From an uncultured bacterium (GTDB taxonomy: Bacteria > Bacteroidota > Ignavibacteria > Kapaibacteriales > UBA2268), in NCBI GenBank assembly GCA_937875295.1, contig CALLXS010000019.1, positions 1 to 27,521 on the forward strand: a stretch of 27,521 bases of DNA. Direction: 5' to 3'. Of this stretch, positions 16,198-24,160 are shown piece by piece. The position numbers were made by a program, and so were the translations under genes. The notes beneath the pieces were generated by a model that searched no databases, was not told the origin of the DNA, and saw only the letters and a program-made list of their open reading frames with translations. Every line of letters begins with the position of its first letter. Position 1 is the stretch's first letter.

Positions 16198-16953
16198 ATG
16201 CAAAAAAATAGATTTAGAATAATTTCTATTCTCACAATTATATTGTTTTCTACTATAATTGGGCTTAGCTCGTGTTCATCTACTAAAACTGAGATCCCTA
16301 CTACTGCAGAAGGTGTTTATAACGAGGGCTTGATGCTCTTTAAGAAAGAAAAATGGACCGAAGCACAAAAGATGTTTGATATTGTAAAATTGCAATATCC
16401 AGCAACAATTTATGCTGATGACGCTCAATTTTATTTAGCTGAAATTAATTTTAAAAGAAAAGAATATATTTTAGCAGCTTTTAATTATAATATGGTGCGA
16501 AGAATATATAACAAAAGCGTTTATACTAAAGATGCACTTTATAAAACTGCTTTATCTTATTATCAAATGTCTCCTTCTTATGATAGAGATCAAGAAAACA
16601 CACTTTTGGCAATTCAGACTTTTTCTGAATTTATGGCTATATATCCGACTGATACATTAGCTAAAGAAGCTGAAAATAAAATCATTGAATTAAGAGAAAA
16701 ATTGGCTAATAAAGAATTTCAAAGTGGCGAGATTTATAGAAAAATGGAAAATTATAAATCAGCTATGATATATTATAATGCGGTAATTGATAATTATTCG
16801 GATACAAAAGTATGCGAAGAAGCCTTTATTTCTAAAATGGAATTATTAAAAGAAACACACAAATTAGATGATCTAAAGGTAACTAAAGAATTATTTGAAA
16901 GGACTTACCCCAATACTCGCTTCGCAAAGAAATATCAAGCAATAAATAATTAA
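16198..16953 (+). CDS. bamD: BamD-like outer-membrane lipoprotein (TPR)
   Basis: A 251-residue lipoprotein with signal peptide and lipobox LSSC (Cys26). Helical repeats follow: AEGVYNEGLMLFKKEKWTEA (37-56), then YPATIYADDAQFYLAEINF, and YTKDALYKTALSYYQMSPSYDRDQ. This order (repeat, YP-x(5,8)-A, paired helices, then a SPSYDRDQ loop) is characteristic of BamD/YfiO. BamD is an essential part of the BAM complex that folds barrels into the outer membrane. The C-terminal repeat near 205-247 ends at YPNTRFAKKY. It sits directly upstream of lpxC-fabZ and lpxA, which fits an envelope-assembly group. The assignment to BamD over another YfiO-type TPR lipoprotein is by motif and size. Confidence 0.85.
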   Translation: MQKNRFRIISILTIILFSTIIGLSSCSSTKTEIPTTAEGVYNEGLMLFKKEKWTEAQKMFDIVKLQYPATIYADDAQFYLAEINFKRKEYILAAFNYNMVRRIYNKSVYTKDALYKTALSYYQMSPSYDRDQENTLLAIQTFSEFMAIYPTDTLAKEAENKIIELREKLANKEFQSGEIYRKMENYKSAMIYYNAVIDNYSDTKVCEEAFISKMELLKETHKLDDLKVTKELFERTYPNTRFAKKYQAINN

Positions 16954-16981
16954 GTATCCGTACTTTGATTTTATAGCATAT

Positions 16982-17012
16982 TTTATAATATTCAATAATA
17001 TTCGTATTTTTG
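16982..17012 (+). promoter_or_regulatory. Putative promoter of lpxC-fabZ and lpxA
   Basis: TATTTTTG (17005-17012) fits the -7 element TAnnTTTG. A near-match TTTA at 16982-16985 sits 19 bases upstream, where TTTG is expected. The ATG of lpxC-fabZ is 48 bases downstream. Confidence 0.4.
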
Positions 17013-17060
17013 TAAGATTATAATTTATATGATAATAATAAACAACTAAATAAATATTTT

Positions 17061-18464
17061 ATGGCAGATAAGCAACAAACCCTAAAAACTTCGGTATCCT
17101 TCGAAGGGATTGGATTGCATACAGGCAAACCAGCTAAAATTACATTTCACCCAGCTCCCGCTAATTATGGCTATAAATTTATAAGAACTGATTTAGAAAA
17201 ACCATTTGAAATACCAGCACTTGTAGATTATGTTGTAGATTTATCTCGCGGCACTACTTTGGGCATTGGTGATGTAAAAGTGCATACAGTAGAGCATGTC
17301 CTAGCTTCCCTTGTAGGTCTTGAAATTGATAATTGTCGTATTGAATTAAATGGTCCAGAACCACCAATCGGCGATGGCTCTTCTCTTCAATATGTAGAAG
17401 TATTGCAAAGTGCAGGCACAGAAACTCAAGATGAAGAAAGATGTTATCTAGTCATTGATGAAAATATTAGATATTTCAACGAACAAAAAGAAGTTGAAAT
17501 AGTAGCTTTACCTTTAGACGACTACCGCATCACTGTAATGGTCGATTATCATAATCCTGCTCTTGGCAGTCAACACTCTGGTCTATTTGATTTAAAAAAA
17601 GAATTTGTAAAAGAATTCGCTCCAGCTCGCACATTTTGCTTCCTCACAGAAGTAGAATCCTTAATTAAGCAAGGACTTATTCAAGGTGGCAAGCTCGATA
17701 ATGCAATTGTGATAATCGATAGAGATATGAAGCAAGATGAATTAGCTAATTTGCAAACTCAACTAAAACTCGATGTAACTCCTCAACTCGGCACAAATGG
17801 TATCCTAAATAATACTGAATTAAGATATAAGAATGAACCTGCAAGACATAAATTGCTCGATATGCTTGGCGATTTAGCCTTAGCAGGCACAAGAATAAAA
17901 GGGCAAATCCTTGCTGCTCGACCCGGCCATGCATCTAATGTAGAATTTGCAAAACTAATCAGAGCTTTATATTTAAAAAAACAACCAATTAAAAATTTCA
18001 AGGGCGATAAATCAAAAGGTGTAGTGCTTGATATTTATGATTTATTAAGAATTATGCCTCATAGATATCCATTTTTACTCGTCGATAAAGTAATAGAATA
18101 TGATGCTCAAGGACAAAGCATCGTAGGAGTAAAAAATGTAACTATGAATGAACCATTCTTTATTGGACATTTCCCAGAGAAACCAATTATGCCCGGAGTC
18201 CTAATTATGGAAGCTCTTGCTCAAACTGGTTGCTTATTACTTTTAAATTCTATTGATGATTTCTCAGATAAATTAGTCCTATTTATGGGAATAAAAAATG
18301 CAAAATTCAGAAAACCTGTAATCCCCGGCGACCAGATGATTATGGAAGTGAAAATGTTAGGAAAGAAATTTAATACTTATATGTTCACTGCAAAAGCTAT
18401 TGTATTAGGAACGGTAGTAGCTGAATGTGAATTCCAAGCAGCATTAGTAAATAGAGATATGTAA
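17061..18464 (+). CDS. lpxC/fabZ: Bifunctional LpxC-FabZ (UDP-3-O-acyl-GlcNAc deacetylase / 3-hydroxyacyl-ACP dehydratase)
   Basis: A 467-residue fusion. Residues about 1-310 are LpxC, the zinc deacetylase that commits UDP-acyl-GlcNAc to lipid A: the zinc ligands are His79 in VEHVLASLVGLEIDN and His263/Asp267 in ARHKLLDMLGDL, and the start SFEGIGLHTG is typical. Residues about 322-467 are FabZ, which removes water from 3-hydroxyacyl-ACP: LLRIMPHRYPFLLVDKV, then GHFPEKPIMPGVLIMEALAQ with His370 and Glu384. Both sets of active-site residues are present, so both halves are likely active. This fusion is known from Bacteroidota/Chlorobi-group genomes and couples the balance of lipid A and fatty acid synthesis. 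lpxA follows after 10 bases, co-transcribed. lpxD is not present nearby. Confidence 0.97.
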   Translation: MADKQQTLKTSVSFEGIGLHTGKPAKITFHPAPANYGYKFIRTDLEKPFEIPALVDYVVDLSRGTTLGIGDVKVHTVEHVLASLVGLEIDNCRIELNGPEPPIGDGSSLQYVEVLQSAGTETQDEERCYLVIDENIRYFNEQKEVEIVALPLDDYRITVMVDYHNPALGSQHSGLFDLKKEFVKEFAPARTFCFLTEVESLIKQGLIQGGKLDNAIVIIDRDMKQDELANLQTQLKLDVTPQLGTNGILNNTELRYKNEPARHKLLDMLGDLALAGTRIKGQILAARPGHASNVEFAKLIRALYLKKQPIKNFKGDKSKGVVLDIYDLLRIMPHRYPFLLVDKVIEYDAQGQSIVGVKNVTMNEPFFIGHFPEKPIMPGVLIMEALAQTGCLLLLNSIDDFSDKLVLFMGIKNAKFRKPVIPGDQMIMEVKMLGKKFNTYMFTAKAIVLGTVVAECEFQAALVNRDM

Positions 18465-18474
18465 AAAATAAATT

Positions 18475-19257
18475 ATGAGTACTTTTATTCATCCTACAGC
18501 AATTGTAAGCAAAGAAGCTAAAATCGGCGAAAATGTCGAAATAGGTGCTTTTTCTATTATTGAACCTGACGTAGAAATTGGCGATGGTACTAAGATTCGA
18601 AGTTCTGTAATTGTTGCTAATGGTGCGAGAATAGGTAAAAATTGTAGTATTTTCTCAAATGCTATAATAGCAACTGAACCCCAAGATCTAAAATACGACA
18701 ACGAAAGGACTTATGTCTATATCGGTGATAATACTACAATTAGAGAATTTGCTACAATTAATAGAGCTACAGTAGCTACTGGGAAAACAGTTATTGGGAA
18801 TAATTGTTTGGTAATGACTTATGCTCATATAGCGCATGATTGTAGGATTGGAGATAATGTCAGGCTTACAAATTCAGTTCAAATAGCTGGACACGTTGAA
18901 ATAGAAGAAAATGCTATTATTGGCGGAATGGCTGCAATTCATCAATTTTGTAAAATTGGTTCTTTTGCTATGATAGGCGCTACCGTAAAAATAGTAAAAG
19001 ATGTGCTACCTTATGCCTTAGTTGGGGAAAATCCTCCAAAAGTTGATGGAATTAATTTTATTGGATTGCGTAGAAATAATTATTCAAATGAAATAATTAA
19101 AGAAATTAGTAATTTCTATGATATCATTTTTAAATCTGGCTTAAATACGAGCGATGGATTGAATAAATATAAACAAAATTATTCTTCCGTTATTCCCGAA
19201 GTAAATAGATGCATCGAGTTTATTGAAAAATCTGAAAGAGGAATTTATAGAATGTAG
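18475..19257 (+). CDS. lpxA: Acyl-ACP--UDP-N-acetylglucosamine O-acyltransferase LpxA
   Basis: LpxA attaches a 3-hydroxyacyl chain to UDP-GlcNAc, the first step of lipid A synthesis. The 260-residue protein begins FIHPTAIVSKEAKIGENVEIG, followed by left-handed beta-helix hexapeptide repeats ([LIV]-G-x4 pattern, for example IGDNTTIRE, IGNNCLVM, IGDNVRLTN). The catalytic histidine is His121 in AHIAHDC. The GGMAAIHQFCKIG motif (about 149-161) is diagnostic for LpxA. A C-terminal helical region (about 195-260) completes the trimer. It lies 10 bases behind lpxC-fabZ and ends before a shared terminator, opposite atpC. Confidence 0.97.
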   Translation: MSTFIHPTAIVSKEAKIGENVEIGAFSIIEPDVEIGDGTKIRSSVIVANGARIGKNCSIFSNAIIATEPQDLKYDNERTYVYIGDNTTIREFATINRATVATGKTVIGNNCLVMTYAHIAHDCRIGDNVRLTNSVQIAGHVEIEENAIIGGMAAIHQFCKIGSFAMIGATVKIVKDVLPYALVGENPPKVDGINFIGLRRNNYSNEIIKEISNFYDIIFKSGLNTSDGLNKYKQNYSSVIPEVNRCIEFIEKSERGIYRM

Positions 19258-19343
19258 TTTATAAAAATTACATTTGCCCAAAAAGTCATATATTGATTTG
19301 ATTGATTTCAATCGAAATACAAAAGAAATTGTAATATTATACA

Positions 19344-19380
19344 AAATAAGCTATGAATTTAGTTATCTCATAGCTTATTT
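19344..19380. terminator. Bidirectional terminator between lpxA and atpC
   Basis: A perfect 13-bp stem (AAATAAGCTATGA with TCATAGCTTATTT) surrounds an 11-base loop in the 152-base gap between convergent lpxA and atpC. Flanking A/T runs make it usable from both directions. Confidence 0.75.
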
Positions 19381-19409
19381 ATTTTAGAATATTTAGTTTA
19401 TTTTTACTT

Positions 19410-19814
19410 TTATTTTTCAAAAAGCTTCAACTGTGCTTTTTGAAATTCAATTTCATTTTCAAGCAGCAATAACTGGGCGTCAGTTATTTCAGTAAGGATT
19501 TTCTCTTTATTATCTTTTAATTCTTTTTCTATTATATTTTTATCAATACTTCCTTTATTTTCTGCAATTGTGGCAATAATAGAAACATTATTTCCTCTTG
19601 CTTCTGCTAGACCACCATTTACAGCAAATTCAGTAACTTCGTTATTCTGCTTAATTTTAATTATGCCCGGTTTAAGAGCGCTTACAATCGGAGCATGGTT
19701 TTGCAATATTTGGAATTCGCTCATTTCTCCCGGAATGGTAACAATATCAGCATTACCTTTAAATACAGTCATCGTAGGAGTAATAATTTCTATAGTTAAT
19801 TTATTGTTATCCAT
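19410..19814 (-). CDS. atpC: F1 ATP synthase epsilon subunit AtpC
   Basis: The 134-residue protein has the N-terminal ten-stranded beta domain typical of the epsilon subunit: LTIEIITPTMTVFKGNADIV, then ILQNHAPIVSALKPGIIKI (the conserved H-A-P segment), and FAVNGGLAEARGNNVSII. The C-terminal part, about 88-134, is the helical hairpin that can inhibit rotation. The epsilon subunit sits on the central stalk of the ATP synthase. It starts 45 bases after atpD ends, and the two form one minus-strand operon. Confidence 0.95.
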   Translation of the reverse strand: MDNNKLTIEIITPTMTVFKGNADIVTIPGEMSEFQILQNHAPIVSALKPGIIKIKQNNEVTEFAVNGGLAEARGNNVSIIATIAENKGSIDKNIIEKELKDNKEKILTEITDAQLLLLENEIEFQKAQLKLFEK

Positions 19815-19859
19815 ATTAAGCTAAAAGTTTATATTTGATTTTCTTTATAATAGTTTGAA

Positions 19860-21272
19860 TTATTTTCCAGATTTTTTATATTTATCAATTACTTCGTCAA
19901 TTGTTCCCATATATGAGAAGAAATTCTCTGGTATTTCGTCGCAATCGCCTTTTAGAATTGCTTCAAATCCAGCAATATTATCTTCAATTTTTACATATCT
20001 ACCTTCTTTACTTGTGAATTGCTCAGCTACAAAGAATGGTTGAGAGAAGAATTTTTGTATTTTTCTTGCTCTATTTACAGTTGTTTTGTCGTCGTCGCTT
20101 AATTCATCCATACCCATAATATTGATAATATCTTGCAATTCTTTATATGTTTGTAGTACTTTTTTCACATTCATTGCAGTATTATAATGTCTATCGCCAA
20201 TTGAATTTGGATCCATAATACGAGAAGTAGAATCAAGAGGGTCCACTGCTGGGTAAATACCTAATTCTGAAATTGCTCTTGATAATACTGTAGTGGCATC
20301 TAAGTGTGAAAAAGTATTTGCAGGAGCAGGGTCAGTCAAATCATCTGCAGGTACGTAAACTGCCTGTACAGATGTAATTGAACCCTTTTTAGTCGAAGCA
20401 ATTCTTTCTTGGAGAGAACCTAATTCAGTAGCAAGAGTTGGTTGATAGCCAACTGCTGATGGCATTCTTCCTAATAATGCTGATACTTCAGAGCCTGCTT
20501 GAATAAATCTAAAAATATTGTCAATAAATAATAGCACGTCTCTGCCTTCCATATCGCGGAAATATTCAGCGACAGTAAGAGCAGTAAGAGCGACGCGAGA
20601 CCTTGCTCCGGGTGGCTCATTCATTTGCCCGAATACTAAAGCAGTTTTATCAATTACGCCGGATTCATTCATTTCGAGGTAAAGGTCATTTCCCTCTCTT
20701 GTACGCTCTCCTACACCTGCGAATACAGAATATCCACCGTGATGTTTAGCTATATTATGAATAAGTTCTTGAATAATAACTGTCTTACCTACACCGGCTC
20801 CACCAAAAAGACCAGTCTTGCCACCTTTTGTATAAGGTTCAATTAAATCAATTACTTTAATTCCGGTCTCAAACATTTCTTTAGTAGTCGATAGCTCAGA
20901 AAATTCTGGAGCTGGTTTATGAATTGGGGATTTGATTTCAGATACTACCGGAGGTTTACCATCGATAGGATTACCAATTACATCAATCATTCTACCGAGA
21001 GAATTGCTACCCACCGAGATTGAAATTGGTGCTCCTGTATCAATTGCGGTCATTCCACGCACTAAACCATCTGTGGAATCCATTGCAATTGTACGCACGC
21101 GGTCTTCGCCAAGTTGTTGTTGTACTTCGCAGACGAGAGTAATTTTTTTAGTTGGATCGTCTGACATTGGCATTTCAATATTAATAGCATTGAAAAGACT
21201 TGGGATATTTCCTTCTGAAAATTCAATATCTACGACTGGGCCTATTACTTGTACTATATGTCCTTCATTCAT
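19860..21272 (-). CDS. atpD: F1 ATP synthase beta subunit AtpD
   Basis: The catalytic beta subunit of the F1 sector; three copies form the ATP-making sites. The 470-residue protein begins MNEGHIVQVIGPVVDIEF, has the P-loop GGAGVGKT (157-164), and then the GERTREGNDLYLEM segment carrying the catalytic glutamate, followed by LFIDNIFRFIQAGSEVSALL. The DELSEED-type loop reads MDELSDDDK here. Motifs are intact, so it should be active. The other ATP synthase genes (atpA, atpB, atpE-H) are not in the window. Isolated atpDC pairs are known from Chlorobi-group genomes. The transcript appears to start at a promoter near 21404-21434, giving a leader of about 125 bases. Confidence 0.98.
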   Translation of the reverse strand: MNEGHIVQVIGPVVDIEFSEGNIPSLFNAINIEMPMSDDPTKKITLVCEVQQQLGEDRVRTIAMDSTDGLVRGMTAIDTGAPISISVGSNSLGRMIDVIGNPIDGKPPVVSEIKSPIHKPAPEFSELSTTKEMFETGIKVIDLIEPYTKGGKTGLFGGAGVGKTVIIQELIHNIAKHHGGYSVFAGVGERTREGNDLYLEMNESGVIDKTALVFGQMNEPPGARSRVALTALTVAEYFRDMEGRDVLLFIDNIFRFIQAGSEVSALLGRMPSAVGYQPTLATELGSLQERIASTKKGSITSVQAVYVPADDLTDPAPANTFSHLDATTVLSRAISELGIYPAVDPLDSTSRIMDPNSIGDRHYNTAMNVKKVLQTYKELQDIINIMGMDELSDDDKTTVNRARKIQKFFSQPFFVAEQFTSKEGRYVKIEDNIAGFEAILKGDCDEIPENFFSYMGTIDEVIDKYKKSGK

Positions 21273-21403
21273 TTTATTGGTAAACCTATATAAGTTATGT
21301 AATTTCTATGTTATAATTAATTAAAATTATCGACTAAAATAAAAAATAATGCATTATTAAATCTATATTATATAATAATTGCATAATACAAAGTTTCGTC
21401 ATT

Positions 21404-21434
21404 CAAAAATAATTATTTTTTACCAGCTATCAAA
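21404..21434 (-). promoter_or_regulatory. Promoter of atpDC, Bacteroidota sigma-A type
   Basis: On the minus strand TTTG (21434-21431) is followed by 19 bases and then TATTTTTG (21411-21404), an exact fit to TTTG-N19-TAnnTTTG. It gives a leader of about 125 bases to the atpD ATG. The leader (21273-21400) is AT-rich and carries a weak hairpin between 21346 and 21387 with one bulge. The 328-base gap contains no gene. Confidence 0.6.
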
Positions 21435-21548
21435 ATAAAATAACTAAGCACGAAAATTCTATTATTTAATTTACATGTAAAAATATTAATATTTGATTAA
21501 AAATCCTCATAATGATAATAATTTATATTAATTTTAAATTATTTTTTA

Positions 21549-21556
21549 TATTTTTG
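21549..21556 (+). promoter_or_regulatory. Putative -7 promoter element of aqpZ
   Basis: TATTTTTG matches TAnnTTTG and ends 44 bases before the aqpZ ATG. No TTTG is seen 19 bases upstream. Confidence 0.35.
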
Positions 21557-21586
21557 CGATTATGTAAATAATTTTATTAATTTTTT

Positions 21587-21593
21587 AGAAGGA
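21587..21593 (+). promoter_or_regulatory. Shine-Dalgarno sequence deciding the aqpZ start
   Basis: AGAAGGA lies 7 bases before the ATG at 21601. This spacing selects the ATG over the in-frame TTG at 21595, which would be only one base away. Strong Shine-Dalgarno sites are rare among the genes of this window. Confidence 0.55.
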
Positions 21594-21600
21594 ATTGATT

Positions 21601-22290
21601 ATGAGTAAATATGTTGCCGAATTTATTGGTACATTATGGTTAGTATTTGCTGGCTGCGGAAGTGCAGTGTTAGCAGCAGGATTCCCAGAGCTTGGAATTG
21701 GCTTTGTAGGAGTATCATTATCTTTTGGTCTTTCCGTATTAACTATGGCTTATGCCATTGGGCATATTTCTGGTTGCCACTTGAATCCAGCTGTAACAAT
21801 AGGTCTATGGGCTGGTGGCAGATTCCCTGCAAAAGAAGTTTTACCATATATTATTGTGCAAGTATTAGGCGGTATCGCTGGTGCTGCAATTTTATACTTA
21901 ATCGCTACAGGTAAAGCTGGAGTAGATTTAGGTGGTTTCGCTGCTAATGGTTATGGTGAGCATTCTCCAGGAGGTTATAACTTAACTTCCGGTTTCACTG
22001 TGGAATTAGTAATGACATTTATTTTCTTAATTGTGATTTTGGGTGCCACTCACTCAAAAGCAAGTCCCGGATTCGCTGGTATTGCTATAGGTTTATGTTT
22101 GACTTTGATTCATTTAGTTAGCATTCCAGTTACAAATACTTCTGTAAATCCAGCAAGAAGCACAAGCCAAGCTATTTTTGTAGGTGGTTGGGCTTTAGAG
22201 CAGTTATGGTTATTCTGGTTAGCTCCGATTTTAGGTGCATTAATTGCTGGCTTTGTTTATAAGACAATCTCTCCAGAAGTAAAATCATAA
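21601..22290 (+). CDS. aqpZ: Aquaporin Z, water channel
   Basis: A 229-residue six-helix MIP-family channel of the inner membrane. The two half-helix motifs are NPA at 62-64 (HLNPAVTIG) and NPAR at 183-186 (SVNPARS). The selectivity filter is of the water-only type: Phe42, His171, Thr180 and Arg186 match Phe43, His174, Thr183 and Arg189 of E. coli AqpZ. Long stretches agree with the E. coli protein as I recall it (GCGSAVLAAGFPELGIGF, GLWAGGRFPAKEV, GYGEHSPGGY), unusually close for a gene in this phylum. The gene has its own promoter element, a good Shine-Dalgarno site, and a perfect terminator, so it is monocistronic. Its last codons (SPEVKS-stop) recur at 24034-24063. Confidence 0.96.
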   Translation: MSKYVAEFIGTLWLVFAGCGSAVLAAGFPELGIGFVGVSLSFGLSVLTMAYAIGHISGCHLNPAVTIGLWAGGRFPAKEVLPYIIVQVLGGIAGAAILYLIATGKAGVDLGGFAANGYGEHSPGGYNLTSGFTVELVMTFIFLIVILGATHSKASPGFAGIAIGLCLTLIHLVSIPVTNTSVNPARSTSQAIFVGGWALEQLWLFWLAPILGALIAGFVYKTISPEVKS

Positions 22291-22318
22291 TTATTTCTTT
22301 TTACTACAGTGTATTTCT

Positions 22319-22356
22319 GGGCTATTAATAAAATATTAATAGCCCAATTTTTTTAT
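22319..22356 (+). terminator. Rho-independent terminator after aqpZ (repeat copy A)
   Basis: A perfect 12-bp stem GGGCTATTAATA / TATTAATAGCCC with a 3-base AAA loop (22319-22345) and a T-rich tail. It is the first of three near-identical palindromes in this part of the window (also 24094 and 26431). Confidence 0.88.
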
Positions 22357-22381
22357 ATAAAAATAGAAATTTCGAAAAAAA

Positions 22382-22412
22382 TTTTTTTTTTGATAAATTT
22401 ATTTTATATTTG
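22382..22412 (+). promoter_or_regulatory. Putative promoter with a T10 homopolymer, before the 22453 gene
   Basis: TATATTTG (22405-22412) fits the -7 element TAnnTTTG. At the -33 position 19 bases upstream the sequence is TTTT, the start of a run of ten T (22382-22391) that is preceded by seven A. The run occupies the region between the two elements. The ATG is 40 bases downstream. Confidence 0.4.
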
Positions 22413-22452
22413 CAATGTATTTTCAAAACAATAATTACTAACTGAGGTAGAA

Positions 22453-23931
22453 ATGAAATTAAACAAATTTATTTTATTTTTTAGTTTTTCACTTGTTTCC
22501 TTTTTTATCTCTTCTACAAGTATTTTTGCTGAACTTGTTATTAGGAAAATTGATTCAACTAATTCTCCGATGGTTACAGCAATTCCAAATTATATGTTTT
22601 ATGACAATGATAGGACTATATGGATAAAAGAAGACTTTGGATTATATTATATTAAGCAAAATCAAGATTCTGTTATAAATATTCTATATGATTCGACTGG
22701 AAGAAAATATGAACTATATAATCTAAACGGATACCCTTATTTTGACAATCATGGGAATATAATATTTGTTCGTTCTAGGAATATTATTGTATTTGATACA
22801 GCTACAAAAAAGATTACTCAAAATTTCGATGCGTCGGAAAATGGTGAATATCGTGCACTTATTTTTTCAAAAGGTGGATTTTTTATTGATAATAGATTCT
22901 ACTTAAAAACTTCTATGTTATTTTTGCCTCAAATATATTTTTTAGAATATGATATTTCTTTAAAAAAATGGACTTTCGATAGGGAAAATATAATATATTT
23001 ACCTGATAATTTGCGCCCTCATACAATGTATATGTATCAACGACAAAATAAGTTACATATTCCATGTGATTCTGGTATGTTCTCTTTTGGAAGAGATCGA
23101 TATACCTATGGAAACATGTTAGGCCTTACTTATAATTCTTTTAAGGGATTTGAAAAATTATATCAGAGGTGGGTCATTTATGGCGGTTGTGAAACAGATT
23201 TAAGTCAGCAAATTGCGACTTATGCTTTTTTAATAGATAGACGTGCTACTATTATGAGGGTATATGGAGATGATAGTGTAAAAACATATACTTTGCCATA
23301 TAAATTGGCTGAAGCCCTTGAATTGGATACAAACATGGAAAAGCTTTGGGGAATAAAACCAGAAATTACTGCAGTTAATAAGCTTAAAACAGAGTTTTTA
23401 ATGGGGTTTCCTCTTACTTTTATATTCTGGTCAGAAAAAGAGGGTTTTAAATATATCCCTCGCCCTCCACACGAAATAATTGACACAAATGATTGGTTAA
23501 CAAAAATATCATTATTTCTCAAAGATAAAGATGAATTATGGATGGGCACATGGGGAGGTATTTATGTACTCAATTTGCATGAGCTTTTAGCAACACGAAC
23601 TGACGATTTCCCATATAAAACAGCTTCAAATTCAGAAAGCGAAGTTGAGTCATATACACAAATTGGCATCTATAATATTAGTCCTACTCCATGCACAGAC
23701 TATTTAGATTTAGAATACTTCTTGCTCTCAGGTTTTGAAGAATTAAATATTCGTATTTATGATACTTCCGGCAAGGAATATATTAACCCGAGTTATGATA
23801 TTTTGAATCAGGACGGCATATTCCGAAAAATTAGAGTTAATTTTGGTCATTCATCACTTTCTCCGGGAATGTATTTAATAAAATTAGAAGAAAATGGTAA
23901 ATCATGCAGTAAAAAATTTATAGTTCAGTAA
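22453..23931 (+). CDS. Secreted protein with T9SS sorting domain, propeller-like, function unknown
   Basis: I do not recognise a specific family. The 492-residue protein has a signal peptide (MKLNKFILFFSFSLVSFFIS, cleavage near IFA). Residues about 35-400 are rich in aromatic and beta-strand segments, with motifs such as TIWIKEDFGLYYI (53-65) and ELWMGTWGGIYVLNL (near 360-374) that resemble the blades of a two-component-type Reg_prop propeller. The C-terminal 85 residues form a type A T9SS sorting domain that begins near SPTPCTDYLDLEY (410-422) and ends LSPGMYLIKLEENGKSCSKKFIVQ-like strands. The GAGGT at 22444-22448 gives a Shine-Dalgarno site for the ATG. It lies between two terminators and has no operon partner. 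It is inferred to be exported through T9SS; substrate and partner are unknown. Confidence 0.75.
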   Translation: MKLNKFILFFSFSLVSFFISSTSIFAELVIRKIDSTNSPMVTAIPNYMFYDNDRTIWIKEDFGLYYIKQNQDSVINILYDSTGRKYELYNLNGYPYFDNHGNIIFVRSRNIIVFDTATKKITQNFDASENGEYRALIFSKGGFFIDNRFYLKTSMLFLPQIYFLEYDISLKKWTFDRENIIYLPDNLRPHTMYMYQRQNKLHIPCDSGMFSFGRDRYTYGNMLGLTYNSFKGFEKLYQRWVIYGGCETDLSQQIATYAFLIDRRATIMRVYGDDSVKTYTLPYKLAEALELDTNMEKLWGIKPEITAVNKLKTEFLMGFPLTFIFWSEKEGFKYIPRPPHEIIDTNDWLTKISLFLKDKDELWMGTWGGIYVLNLHELLATRTDDFPYKTASNSESEVESYTQIGIYNISPTPCTDYLDLEYFLLSGFEELNIRIYDTSGKEYINPSYDILNQDGIFRKIRVNFGHSSLSPGMYLIKLEENGKSCSKKFIVQ

Positions 23932-23977
23932 TATTTTTCCACTGTAAATAATTACTAAATATTCATAAAACAAAAAG

Positions 23978-24010
23978 AAAACCCATTGCCACAACAATGG
24001 GTTTTTTTTA
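23978..24010 (+). terminator. Rho-independent terminator after the 22453 gene
   Basis: AAAACCCATTG pairs with CAATGGGTTTT across a CCACAA loop (23978-24005) and runs into a T-run. It follows the stop codon by about 45 bases. Confidence 0.82.
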
Positions 24011-24033
24011 TTACATTTAATAAAATATGTAAT

Positions 24034-24063
24034 ATGAAAATTACACCTGAAGTAAAATCATAA
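24034..24063 (+). pseudogene. Remnant duplicate of the aqpZ 3' end
   Basis: ATG AAA ATT ACA CCT GAA GTA AAA TCA TAA reads MKITPEVKS and stop, matching the AqpZ C-terminus KTISPEVKS and stop. The match continues past the stop: TCATAATNATTTCTTT and then the ACTAC segment are shared with 22280-22308. Upstream of 24034 the similarity to aqpZ ends. I read it as a leftover of a duplicated aqpZ tail with its terminator. A nine-residue peptide product is conceivable but unsupported. Confidence 0.6.
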
Positions 24064-24093
24064 TAATTTCTTTACACTACTTAGAATTTCAAA

Positions 24094-24126
24094 GGGCTAT
24101 TAATTAAATATTAATAGCCCAATTTT
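24094..24126 (+). terminator. Repeat copy B of the GGGCTATTAAT palindrome terminator
   Basis: An 11-bp stem GGGCTATTAAT / ATTAATAGCCC around a 5-base loop (24094-24120), with an AATTTTA tail. It is part of the aqpZ-tail duplicate at 24034-24126. The upstream part follows copy A, while the AATTTCAAAGGGC just before and the loop AT(T)AAAT follow copy C. Confidence 0.75.
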
Positions 24127-24160
24127 ATATATAATAATTATAAAAAATACAAAACAAATA

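Noticed and set aside
17746..18001. Two antisense frames inside lpxC-fabZ
   Set aside because: They lie opposite strongly conserved LpxC coding sequence, have no recognisable domain and are explained as shadows of the sense codons.
19570..21324. Plus-strand frames opposite atpC and atpD
   Set aside because: The minus-strand sequence encodes textbook AtpC and AtpD; the plus-strand translations show no family features.
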